Assembly: GCA_016790075.1 (NCBI GenBank)
Contig: JAEUPP010000068.1
Coordinates: 1 to 64,000 of the forward strand
DNA: 64,000 nucleotides
Source of the DNA: Rhodanobacteraceae bacterium
GTDB taxonomy: Bacteria; Pseudomonadota; Gammaproteobacteria; Xanthomonadales; Rhodanobacteraceae
Direction of reading: 5' to 3'
Below the pieces are notes generated by a model. The model was not told the origin of the DNA. It ran no database searches and saw only the letters and a list, made by a program, of their open reading frames with translations. The position numbers and the translations under genes are program-made. Shown here in pieces: positions 42,195 through 50,592 of the stretch (within the stretch, counting starts at the first letter, position 1; every line of letters starts with the position of its first letter).

Positions 42195-43390
42195 CGACGA
42201 CCGAACGCTGGCAATGGCTGGTGCTGATCCTGGTCGGTGCCGGTCTGATCTACCTGCTGGCGCCGGCGCTGACTCCGTTCGCCATCGCCGCCCTGTTCGC
42301 CTATCTCTGGGATCCGGTGGTCGACCGGCTCGAACGCCTGGGGCTGTCGCGTGGCCTTGCCGTCGGCCTGGTATTTCTGCTGATCGGTCTGGTGCTGGTC
42401 GCGCTGGTGCTGCTGGTGATTCCGTTCACCGAGCGGCAGATCGCAAAATTTCTCGACCAGTTGCCGCGCTGGCTGGCCTGGATACAGGCCGAAGCGCAGC
42501 CGCAGCTTGAGCAGCGGTTTGGTGTCACGCTGGATTTCGCCGACCCGAACAAGCTGATCGAAATGCTCAAGGGGCATTGGCGCGAGGCCGGCGGGTTCGC
42601 GACGCGTCTGCTGGCCAATGTATCGGCCTCGGGCCTGACCGTGCTGGGCTGGATAGCGCAGCTGGTCCTGATTCCGGTCGTCACGTTCTATCTGTTGCGC
42701 GACTGGGATCTTTTTATTTCGCGGGTCAACGTACTGCTGCCGCGGCAGATCGAACCGACCATCAGCCGGCTTACCCGGGAGTCAGATGAAGTGCTGGGCG
42801 CCTTCCTGCGCGGCCAGCTCAGCGTGATGCTGTCGCTGGGTACCCTGTATGCGATCGGCTTGTGGCTGGTCGGCATCGATGTGGGGCCGCTGATCGGCAT
42901 GATGGCAGGACTGATCAGCTTCGTACCGTACCTCGGTGCCATCGTGGGTCTGGGCATGGCGCTGATCGCGGCCGTCGTGCAGTACCAGGACTGGACCCAT
43001 GTCTTTCTGGTATTCGCCGTGTTCGGCGTGGGCCAGACCATAGAAGGTTATGTGCTGGTGCCCAAACTGGTCGGTGACAAGATAGGACTGCATCCGGTCG
43101 CGGTCATTTTTGCGGTACTCGCCGGCGGCGAACTGTTCGGTTTCCTGGGGGTGCTGCTGGCCTTGCCGGCAGCGGCGGTGGCGATGGTGCTGCTGCGCTA
43201 CCTGCACGAACAGTACACGGCGAGCCGGCTCTATCAGCCGGACGAAGCGGTATCTGACGGATCGCTCTTGACGGTGGCGCAGGCCAGCGACGTCGCCGCT
43301 GCAGGCGAATCGGCCCCGGCTTCTTCACCAACGGTGGCCGTGGCTGCGACAAGCACGACTCCGCCTGATGGCAAGCCCGCGGCGAGCTGA
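42191..43390 (+). CDS. AI-2E/PerM family transporter
   Basis: 399 residues from the ATG at 42191. Eight predicted membrane helices and a large periplasmic loop after helix 2-3, the PF01594 layout; GLISFVPYLGAIVGLGMALI and LAGGELFGFLGVLLALPAAA are the conserved C-terminal segments. Closest to PerM. The last ~45 residues are Ala/Ser/Pro-rich and disordered. The stop overlaps the hda start (TGATG). Confidence 0.88.
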   Translation: MTTTERWQWLVLILVGAGLIYLLAPALTPFAIAALFAYLWDPVVDRLERLGLSRGLAVGLVFLLIGLVLVALVLLVIPFTERQIAKFLDQLPRWLAWIQAEAQPQLEQRFGVTLDFADPNKLIEMLKGHWREAGGFATRLLANVSASGLTVLGWIAQLVLIPVVTFYLLRDWDLFISRVNVLLPRQIEPTISRLTRESDEVLGAFLRGQLSVMLSLGTLYAIGLWLVGIDVGPLIGMMAGLISFVPYLGAIVGLGMALIAAVVQYQDWTHVFLVFAVFGVGQTIEGYVLVPKLVGDKIGLHPVAVIFAVLAGGELFGFLGVLLALPAAAVAMVLLRYLHEQYTASRLYQPDEAVSDGSLLTVAQASDVAAAGESAPASSPTVAVAATSTTPPDGKPAAS

Positions 43391-44109
43391 TGGTGCAGCA
43401 ATTGCCCCTGGGCTGGCGCTGGCCCGCACAGCAGCGGTTCGAGACTTTTTTCACCGGCGTCAACGCGGCGGCCGTCGACCTGTTGCAACGTGTCGCTGCC
43501 GGTACGGAATCGGCCTGGATCTATCTGCACGGTGCCGAAGGCAGCGGACGCACGCATCTGCTGATGGCGGTCTGCCAGGCGGCGAGTGCAGCTGGACTCA
43601 GTGCGCAATACCTGCCGCTGGCGGCACTGGCCGGCGCCGAGGCTGATGCCATCCGCGGCTTCGGCGGCAGCGATCTGCTGGTGCTGGACGATGTCGATGC
43701 AATCGCCGGCCTGGCGGCAGCCGAGCATGCGCTGTTTGACCTCTACAACCGCTGCCGCGCCGAGGGCAGTTGCCTGGTATTTGTCGCGCTGGCACCGCCT
43801 GCGCAGATCGGCATCGTATTGCCCGACCTGGTTTCGCGTCTTTCGAGCTGCACCCAGATCGTGCTGCGCTCGCTCGACGATGCACAGCGCCGCGAGGTAC
43901 TGCGCGAGCGTGCCGAGACTCGCGGCATCGCCTTGGACGAAGCCGTGCTCGATTTCCTTTTCACCCACTATGCACGTGACCTCGGCAGCCTTGGCGCCCT
44001 GCTCGACAAGGTCGATCACGCGTCGCTTGCTGCCAAGCGGCGCGTGACCGTGCCGTTCCTGCGCCAGTTGCTGCGCGAACAGAAGGCGGGAACGGGCGGC
44101 GAAGACTGA
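43390..44109 (+). CDS. hda: DnaA regulatory inactivator Hda
   Basis: 239 residues, an AAA+ protein homologous to domain III of DnaA without the DNA-binding domain. Walker A HGAEGSGRTHLLMAV, Walker B LLVLDDVDAI, box VII-like LVSRLSSCTQIVL. A clamp-binding motif is expected near the N-terminus (QLPLGW fits QL.LP-like). It promotes DnaA-ATP hydrolysis together with the sliding clamp. Confidence 0.92.
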   Translation: MVQQLPLGWRWPAQQRFETFFTGVNAAAVDLLQRVAAGTESAWIYLHGAEGSGRTHLLMAVCQAASAAGLSAQYLPLAALAGAEADAIRGFGGSDLLVLDDVDAIAGLAAAEHALFDLYNRCRAEGSCLVFVALAPPAQIGIVLPDLVSRLSSCTQIVLRSLDDAQRREVLRERAETRGIALDEAVLDFLFTHYARDLGSLGALLDKVDHASLAAKRRVTVPFLRQLLREQKAGTGGED

Positions 44110-44231
44110 GGATCGCGACGGCTTCCCTGCCGTGGAGCACCCCTGCGTAGTGCGATCCTTGCCCGCGGACCGCCGCTCCCGCCTGACCGGCCTGCGACGA
44201 CCAGCGCCGCTGTGTCGGTGCGGGCCGGCGT

Positions 44232-44540
44232 TCAGCCGCCGGAACGTTCGCTGCTGGTGGGCTTGGCCTTGACGCTGCCGCCCTCGACCAGAATGTATTC
44301 GCGGTTGGCGGCGATGGTCTTCTCGCCTATGCCCTTTACCTTGACCAGATCATCGGCACTCTTGAACGCGCCGTTCTTCTCTCGGTAAGCGACGATGGCC
44401 TCGGCCTTGCTTTGGCCGACGCCCTTGAGGTTAGCCGCGATGGTGCCGGCGTCGGCGGTGTTGACATTGATCGGCTGCGCGGCGAAAGCGGGGAAGCAGA
44501 AAGCGAGGGCGAGGGCGAGGGACTGGATGAAACGGTTCAT
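44232..44540 (-). CDS. ComEA-type helix-hairpin-helix DNA-binding protein
   Basis: 102 residues from the ATG at 44540, with AGGAG in the leader. Signal peptide (LALALAFCFPAFAAQ), then two HhH motifs: INVNTADAGTIAANLKGVGQ and LVKVKGIGEKTIAANREYI. Periplasmic DNA receptor of competence systems, or the short housekeeping ComEA paralog. A comM fragment elsewhere in the window hints at ancestral competence. Convergent with hda. Confidence 0.9.
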   Translation of the reverse strand: MNRFIQSLALALAFCFPAFAAQPINVNTADAGTIAANLKGVGQSKAEAIVAYREKNGAFKSADDLVKVKGIGEKTIAANREYILVEGGSVKAKPTSSERSGG

Positions 44541-44789
44541 GGGAATGCTCCTGTTCAAGGTTGGTTGGGGTCGTGCCGTGCTGGCCTCGACAGGTGACAC
44601 GATAGGCAGTTGCGGCCACCGCTTCGTCAGTGCTTTGCCGCGCAAAACCCTGCGCCAATGCCGCGGGATTTACTCGGAAAATTCGCAGTTCGGCCTAGGC
44701 CTGGCGGAAAGGCCAGGCGGCACAATTCGTTAGCTGCCGTCCGCCGGGGTAACATGTCGGCATTTGTTGCACTTTGCCCAGGAAGCCTG

Positions 44790-46268
44790 ATGAACACCGA
44801 ACAGTTGCGCGCCTTTGTTTCGGCCAAGTGGGACGAGGAAATCGTTCCGTGCCTTGTTGACTACATTCGTATTCCGAACAAATCGCCAATGTTCGACGCC
44901 GACTGGGCGGCGCATGGGTATATGGATCAGGCGGTTGAACTGCTCGCCGCCTGGGCGCGGGCACAGCCTGTTGCCGGCATGCAGGTCGATGTAGTGCGCC
45001 TGCAGGGGCGTACGCCATTGATCTTTATCGATATCCCCGGCAATAACGATGATTGTGTCGTGCTCTACGGCCACCTCGACAAACAGCCGGAGATGACCGG
45101 TTGGGCCGACGACCTTGGCCCCTGGACGCCGGTCATCAAGGGCGACAGGCTCTATGGCCGCGGCGGGGCCGACGACGGTTACGCGATCTTTGGTTCGTTG
45201 GCGGCGATTCTTGCGTTGCAGGAGCAGGGCATTCCGCATGCGCGCTGCGTGGTCATGATCGAGGCCTGCGAGGAATCCGGCAGCTACGATCTGCCGTACT
45301 ACGTCGATCATCTGGCACAGCGCATAGGCAAACCTTCGCTCGTGGTCTGCCTGGACTCGGGCTGCGGCAACTATGACCAGCTCTGGCTCACGACCAGCTT
45401 GCGCGGAATCACCGGCGGCAACCTGACGGTCAAGGTGCTGGAGGAAGGCGTGCACTCGGGCGACGCCTCCGGTGTCGTCGCATCAAGCTTCCGCGTCCTG
45501 CGCCAGTTGCTCAATCGCCTTGAGGACGAAACCACCGGCACGATTCGAGCGCAGGAATTGTTCGTCGATATCCCGGCACAACGCGTAGCGCAGGCGCAGC
45601 GTTCTGCGCAGATACTGAACGATGCGGTGTATTCCAAATTTCCCTTCGTGAACGGTATGCGGCCCATGCAGGAGGATCTGGCCGAACTCGTACTCAATCG
45701 CACCTGGCGCCCGGCCTTGTCCGTGACCGGCGTGGCCGGCATGCCGCCGCTGGAGTCAGCTGGCAACGTGCTGCGCCCGTTCACGGCGGTCAAGCTCAGC
45801 CTACGTCTGCCGCCTACCTGCGACGGCGCGAGCGCAGGCGAATTTGTGAAATCCCTGCTTGAGCAGGATCCGCCATACGGCTGCGAAATCACGTTCGATC
45901 TGGAAAAGGCCTCGACGGGCTGGAATGCACCGCAGCTGTCGGAATGGCTGGAGCAATCCGTAGCCGATGCCTCGACCACGTTCTTCGGTCCGGCTCCGGC
46001 CTTTATGGGCGAGGGCGGCACGATCCCGTTCATGGGCATGCTGGGCGAGAAGTTTCCGGGCGCGCAGTTCCTGATTACAGGCGTGCTGGGCCCGCACTCC
46101 AACGCACACGGTCCCAACGAGTTCCTGCATATTCCGACCGGCAAGCGCGTGACCATGTGTGTCGCCAAGGTCGTCGCCGATCATTTTGCGGCGAGCCAGG
46201 CTGGTCTTACAGCGGGTGTCGCCGCAAGCGCTGCCCATTCCCATCATGGCGACCACGGTTGCTGCTGA
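44790..46268 (+). CDS. M20 family dipeptidase/peptidase
   Basis: 492 residues from the ATG at 44790 with AGGAAG upstream. Zinc ligands of the M20 family: YGHLDKQPE, GRGGADDGYA and EACEESGSYD, then the dimerisation (lid) domain around RGITGGNLTVKVLEEG, and the closing GPHSNAHGPNEFLHI. The very end is unusual: AHSHHGDHGCC, a His/Cys cluster able to bind metal. Substrate is probably a dipeptide, as in CNDP-like members. Cytosolic (no signal). Confidence 0.92.
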   Translation: MNTEQLRAFVSAKWDEEIVPCLVDYIRIPNKSPMFDADWAAHGYMDQAVELLAAWARAQPVAGMQVDVVRLQGRTPLIFIDIPGNNDDCVVLYGHLDKQPEMTGWADDLGPWTPVIKGDRLYGRGGADDGYAIFGSLAAILALQEQGIPHARCVVMIEACEESGSYDLPYYVDHLAQRIGKPSLVVCLDSGCGNYDQLWLTTSLRGITGGNLTVKVLEEGVHSGDASGVVASSFRVLRQLLNRLEDETTGTIRAQELFVDIPAQRVAQAQRSAQILNDAVYSKFPFVNGMRPMQEDLAELVLNRTWRPALSVTGVAGMPPLESAGNVLRPFTAVKLSLRLPPTCDGASAGEFVKSLLEQDPPYGCEITFDLEKASTGWNAPQLSEWLEQSVADASTTFFGPAPAFMGEGGTIPFMGMLGEKFPGAQFLITGVLGPHSNAHGPNEFLHIPTGKRVTMCVAKVVADHFAASQAGLTAGVAASAAHSHHGDHGCC

Positions 46269-46305
46269 TGTACGCCCAGCTGCCCCGCAGCAGTGATACC
46301 GCGCC

Positions 46306-46980
46306 ATGACCGGCCCTGCGGCACCGGTACCTGAGGCGCGGCGCTGGCCGCGGCGTCTGGTTATTGGCGTCGCGGCGCTGGCCTTGCTTGCGCTGGCAGT
46401 TTCGTCCCTGTTCGCCGACGGCGGCGCGCATACGCTGGACCGGCAGATCATGCTGCTGCTGCGTGATGCCAGCGCGAACGATCCGCTGGGGCCTGCCTGG
46501 TTCGAGGATGTGATGCGCGACATGACCGGCCTTGGCGGTATCGGGGTCGTGGTCGGTGCCAGTCTGCTGTTGGCCGGGTTTCTCGGGCTGCAGCGAAGGC
46601 TCAAGGACATGGCCATACTGGCCTTGAGCCTGATCGGCGCGCAAATCCTCAGCGCCGTGTCCAAGCTGCTGGTGTCGCGGCCCCGGCCGGATCTGGTCTC
46701 GCATGAAGCCGCCATCTACAGCGCGAGTTTCCCCAGTGGACACACCTTGATGGCGACGGTGGCCTGGGTCACGTTCGCGATGCTGCTGGCGGCTGATTTC
46801 GACAGCCGGCGTGCGCGCGACTATTTGCTGCTGGTGGCCTGGCTGGTGGCTGCGGCAGTTGGCTGCAGCCGGGTCTACCTCGGTGTGCACTGGCCTAGCG
46901 ACGTACTCGCCGGCTGGGCAGCTGGCGCATTGTGGATGCTGCTGCTATCGCGCTTCGTGCCGCGGCTGCGCGGACGCTAG
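46306..46980 (+). CDS. PAP2 superfamily lipid phosphatase
   Basis: 224 residues, about six membrane helices. The three PAP2 motifs are intact: KLLVSRPRP, SFPSGHTLMA and SRVYLGVHWPSDVLAGW (catalytic His in the last two). Likely acts on undecaprenyl-pyrophosphate or a related lipid phosphate at the periplasmic face. Tail is basic (PRLRGR). Confidence 0.88.
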   Translation: MTGPAAPVPEARRWPRRLVIGVAALALLALAVSSLFADGGAHTLDRQIMLLLRDASANDPLGPAWFEDVMRDMTGLGGIGVVVGASLLLAGFLGLQRRLKDMAILALSLIGAQILSAVSKLLVSRPRPDLVSHEAAIYSASFPSGHTLMATVAWVTFAMLLAADFDSRRARDYLLLVAWLVAAAVGCSRVYLGVHWPSDVLAGWAAGALWMLLLSRFVPRLRGR

Positions 46981-47149
46981 TGCTGGCGCGGCTTCAGTCC
47001 CCTTTGTACCTGGCGTAACCTGGGCGACCGGAGAACCACACAGCATGGGGTGTGGGTGATTGCCGCGGCAGACCAGTCCTTCCGGTAATGATGCTGGGAT
47101 GAAGTGCATTTTTGTCTTGTATCTATTTAAAAATGTCAATTTTTATCTG

Positions 47150-47797
47150 TCAGCGCTTGACCCCGGTGCGCCAGGCATAGACCGCTGCCTGCGTACGGTC
47201 CTGCAGTTCCAGTTTCGCGAGTACGTTGCTCACATGGGTCTTTACGGTCTTCTCGCCTATGCTCAGGCGAGTGGCGATGACCTGGTTCGACAGGCCGTCG
47301 GCCATGAGTTCGAGCACCTCGCGCTCGCGTAGGCTCAGTCGGTCCAGCGCGCTGGGTGTGGAACCGGAGGCTGGTGCGCGTACGGCCTGGACCAGACGTG
47401 TCGCGATGCGCGGATGCAGGATTGCTTCGCCGCCGGCAGTACGCCGCACGGCATCGGCCAGCGTGTCCGCGTCTGTGTCCTTGAGCAGATAGGACAGCGC
47501 ACCGGCCTGTACAGCTTGCACGATCTGCGCATCATCTTCGTAGCTGGTGAGGATCAGCACCTGGGTGGAGGCACAGGAACTGCGGATCAGACGTGTCGCC
47601 TCGACACCGCCGCCGGGCATGACGAGATCAATCAGCGCGACATCCGGTTCCAGTTCGCGGCAGACTGCGGCCGCCGAATCGGCGCTGTCGGCCTCGCCGA
47701 CTATGCGCAGATCCTCGCAGGTGTCGAGAAAGGCACGGATGCCCTGCCGCACCAGCACGTGGTCGTCGGCGATAATGACGCGAATCGGTGGACTCAT
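47150..47797 (-). CDS. LuxR/NarL-type response regulator
   Basis: 215 residues. Receiver domain with acidic pocket IIADDH, phospho-acceptor Asp57 in VALIDLVMPGG and conserved Lys in YLLKDTDAD; C-terminal GerE/LuxR helix-turn-helix LSLREREVLELMADGLSNQV. Overlaps the kinase gene by 4 bp (ATGA), forming a two-component pair. Targets unknown. Confidence 0.95.
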   Translation of the reverse strand: MSPPIRVIIADDHVLVRQGIRAFLDTCEDLRIVGEADSADSAAAVCRELEPDVALIDLVMPGGGVEATRLIRSSCASTQVLILTSYEDDAQIVQAVQAGALSYLLKDTDADTLADAVRRTAGGEAILHPRIATRLVQAVRAPASGSTPSALDRLSLREREVLELMADGLSNQVIATRLSIGEKTVKTHVSNVLAKLELQDRTQAAVYAWRTGVKR

Positions 47798-49239
47798 TGC
47801 GATCGTGCTCCGTAGTTGCAGCGGACCCGCACTTCGGTACCGTTACCGGGCAGGCTGATCAGTTCAAACTGACCCTGCGGCAGGCCCTCGGCGCGTGCAC
47901 GCATATTGGCCAGGCCCATGCCGCTGCTGCTGTCGGCACCGCCTATGCCATTATCGGCGATGGACAAGATGATCTGCTCGTCCTGGCGGCGGAGCTGGAT
48001 TGCGACTCGGGTCGCCCGGCTATGCCGCAATACGTTCGCGAGTGCTTCTTCGGTGATGCGTAACAGCGCCTCGCCGTGCACGGCATCGTCAAGGATCGTG
48101 TCGTCGAGGTCGAACTCTCCCTGCAGCCGGCTGATTCGTGTCCAGCGCTGGCCGAGTTCGCGCAGACGCGGAGCCAGGAAGCCGTGTGGTGCGCGTTCGC
48201 TGCGCAGTTCGTCGAGCACCTGCACCAGTTCCCGCTGAATGTCGCCAATCAACTCGAACGATTCGTCCATGCGTGTCATGGCAGCATCGTTGTCGACACC
48301 GATCAGCCGGCGTGCGGCGCGTATGTGCAGATTCAGTGCGAAAGCCTTCTGTTTGACGGTGTCGTGCAGGTCACGCGCAATGCGCTGGCGTTCCTGCAAG
48401 CTGGCGAGCTCCACATGTGAGCGCATAAGACTCATGAGTTCGACTGCCATGCGGTTCAAGTCGCGGGAAAGGCGTCCAAGCTCATCGCCGGACTCGTCGG
48501 GGATCAGGGTCGAGAAGTCGCCGTCGCTCCAGGACTCGGCGGCGTCAGCAATCCGGTTGAGCCGGCGCGTGACCCAGCGCACCATGAAGAAGGCAGTCGC
48601 CAGGCTGAAGATGACCAGATACACGAGCAATATCGGCCATTCAAAGCTGTTCTGGCCGGTGATGCGTCGCCAGGGTAGCGGCAGGCGCAATTCGGTCAGC
48701 AGGAACCCGCGCAGTATCCCGTCGCCGTCGTGGATCGCAGCAAGCACGCGACGTACCCGTTCGGGTGTTTCCTCGCCCGGCAAGTCGGCTATGCCCGTAC
48801 GATCTGCCTGTTCCCAGGCCGGATGGGTAGTCTCCGGCGGCGTCGCGCTCCAGCTGTCGACCGGGGCGCTTGCCAGTGTACGTCCGCTTGCGTCGTAGAT
48901 CGCCACGGAGATCGGTTCCTTGGCCAGTTCAAGCATGACGTAGGAACTGGGAGCGAGGCCGTCCTGCGGGCGCTCCAGCCGCAGTACCAGTGCTTCTGCG
49001 CGTGTGCCGAGCTCAATATCGCTGGGCGGCTGATCGCCGCTCCAGTGCCGGCCGATCTCCGCGGCGGCCTCCTGTGTCATCGTCGCCAACCGCCCGGAAT
49101 TTACCGCCGCGAACAGTTCGTGAAACTCAATGCTGACTATGGTCCATTGGATCAGCGCCAGTGCGGGCACGGATACCAGCAGATAGAACAGCGCCAGCTT
49201 GAGAGTCAGGCCCTGTAGCGGATGACGGCGTGGCGACAT
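47794..49239 (-). CDS. NarL-partner histidine kinase (HisKA_3)
   Basis: 481 residues. N-terminal membrane helix (LALFYLLVSVPALALIQW), an extracytoplasmic sensor region of ~160 residues, a second helix (WPILLVYLVIFSLATAFFMV), HAMP (VTRRLNRIADAAESW), HisKA_3 with IARDLHDTVKQKAFAL (phospho-His), and HATPase with EEALANVLRHSRAT and IADNGIGG. A NarX/DesK-type kinase; no obvious ligand motif in the sensor. Cognate to the downstream regulator. Confidence 0.94.
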   Translation of the reverse strand: MSPRRHPLQGLTLKLALFYLLVSVPALALIQWTIVSIEFHELFAAVNSGRLATMTQEAAAEIGRHWSGDQPPSDIELGTRAEALVLRLERPQDGLAPSSYVMLELAKEPISVAIYDASGRTLASAPVDSWSATPPETTHPAWEQADRTGIADLPGEETPERVRRVLAAIHDGDGILRGFLLTELRLPLPWRRITGQNSFEWPILLVYLVIFSLATAFFMVRWVTRRLNRIADAAESWSDGDFSTLIPDESGDELGRLSRDLNRMAVELMSLMRSHVELASLQERQRIARDLHDTVKQKAFALNLHIRAARRLIGVDNDAAMTRMDESFELIGDIQRELVQVLDELRSERAPHGFLAPRLRELGQRWTRISRLQGEFDLDDTILDDAVHGEALLRITEEALANVLRHSRATRVAIQLRRQDEQIILSIADNGIGGADSSSGMGLANMRARAEGLPQGQFELISLPGNGTEVRVRCNYGARSQ

Positions 49240-49388
49240 GGCGGCGCGATCGGAAAGGCGCGTCAGTAGAGCAGAAACCGCAGACAGTTAGTAACTTGAT
49301 GCTGGCGAGGTGAGCACCAGGCCGAGCTGGGGAAGCGAGCAGCGCGTTGCGTGACAGGAACGCGGCGAGCGCCCGTTTACAACCGAGT

Positions 49389-49572
49389 CTAGCCCGCCTT
49401 TCTCACGCCCCTTCTACTGCGGCTGCCGATACGCTCGCCCTGCCGCGCGCTGCTCCTTCGTGCCGGCTCGACGTAGTGTCGGCTACGCCTTCGCCGTCAC
49501 TCAGTCCGCGGCGCGCATCAGGGCGGCGTCGCAGCGGCCTCGCTGCGAACGGGTGTGAGAAATGCGGGCTAG
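49389..49572. mobile_element. MITE-like element with 22-bp inverted repeats
   Basis: 184 bp bounded by CTAGCCCGCCTTTCTCACGCCC (49389-49410) and GGGTGTGAGAAATGCGGGCTAG (49551-49572); 20 of 22 positions pair. The outermost CTAG is self-complementary and could be the target duplication. No coding capacity. The interior also has short palindromes. Resembles nonautonomous derivatives of DDE-type IS elements common in xanthomonads and pseudomonads. Confidence 0.75.
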
Positions 49573-49589
49573 TTGACCAGATCCGCTCG

Positions 49590-49800
49590 GTCTGAGGGCA
49601 GGCTATTCGCTTCTTGCGGCCAGTTGCCGGCGAGCTGATGTGCTCGCCGCGCAGTGAACCATTGCCAAGGTTGACGACGGCGCGAGCAGTTGACGTGTCA
49701 CTGGGTTCGGCCAGTGAACCGTTGCCTTCGATGCTGACGTCCTGGAGGCTGGTGTCGCCGAGATTCAGCAGCGCCAGGCCGTGAGTACAGCATTGCGTCA
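49590..49800 (-). pseudogene. fragment of a beta-helix/repeat protein gene
   Basis: The minus strand reads LALLNLGDTSLQDVSIEGNG, then SLAEPSDTSTARAVVNLGNG and SLRGEHISSPATG, a NLG(D/N)xSL repeat as in polymorphic outer-membrane or adhesin beta-helices. No start codon, no full domain; the 3' side ends at the MITE-like element. Probably what remains of a secreted protein gene. The rest of 49240-49910 shows no gene. Confidence 0.4.
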
Positions 49801-49910
49801 GACGCGGTTTGCGACCGCGGCGCCGGCCTGAGCTTGCGCGGAGCTGCGCAAGCTTCCCGACGTCGGGACGACACGGCACAATGCGCTCCCCCTGATCAGT
49901 CCGAGTCCTC

Positions 49911-50402
49911 ATGTCGCGTCGCATCGTCGCCCGCCGTTCTCCCATCCATGGCAACGGCGTGTTTGCCGCAGTGGATATCCCTGCCGGTACGATGCTGATT
50001 GCCTACCGCGGCAAACTGCTGACTCACGCCCAGGCTGACAGGCGTTATCCAGGCAATGCGGACACGGGACATACCTTCCTGTTCACACTCAACGATCGTT
50101 ATGTCCTCGATGCGAACGACGGCGGAAACATCGCACGCTGGATCAACCACAGCTGCGAACCGAACTGCCAGTCGAGCCTCGAGGAAGATGCCGGTGGTGA
50201 TGCGCGCAAGGATCGTGTCGTGATCGAAACTCTGCGTGATATTCGCGCCGGCGAAGAGATCTGCTACGACTACTGCATTACGCTGGAGGAACGGCATACG
50301 CCGCGACTCAAGGCCATCTGGGCCTGTCGCTGCGGCTCGTCACGCTGCACCGGCACCCTGCTCAAGCCCAAACGCAAGCCCAAGCCCCAAAGCCGGGATT
50401 GA
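49911..50402 (+). CDS. SET-domain protein (putative lysine methyltransferase)
   Basis: 163 residues, a single SET domain. HGNGVFAAVDIPAGTMLIAY opens the SET-N; RWINHSCEPNCQSS is the SAM-binding pseudoknot motif; EEICYDY the catalytic Tyr; and CRCGSSRCTGTLL the post-SET zinc Cys cluster. All key residues are in place. Tail is basic (KPKRKPKPQSRD). Bacterial SET proteins are scattered and regarded as transferred from eukaryotes; substrate could be a ribosomal or histone-like protein. Confidence 0.92.
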   Translation: MSRRIVARRSPIHGNGVFAAVDIPAGTMLIAYRGKLLTHAQADRRYPGNADTGHTFLFTLNDRYVLDANDGGNIARWINHSCEPNCQSSLEEDAGGDARKDRVVIETLRDIRAGEEICYDYCITLEERHTPRLKAIWACRCGSSRCTGTLLKPKRKPKPQSRD

Positions 50403-50592
50403 GTGCTGTGCTGCGGGTTTGAGTGTGCGAGACCTGCTGGCAGGCGCCGGGATGGAGCAGAAGTCCCTGGCTCGCATTTTCCATTGCTTGGTGCGGGCGC
50501 AATAGTCGGTACTATTGGGGCTGTTGCGGTGAGGCGCTGGATTGGTGCCCGCCGCGTGGCGTCTTCGTGAAGCGGTCCGCCGGGAGCGGGGC

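Noticed and set aside
47100-47149. Terminator at the AT-rich stretch after the PAP2 gene
   Set aside because: A local AT-rich run is present, but no stable hairpin precedes it.
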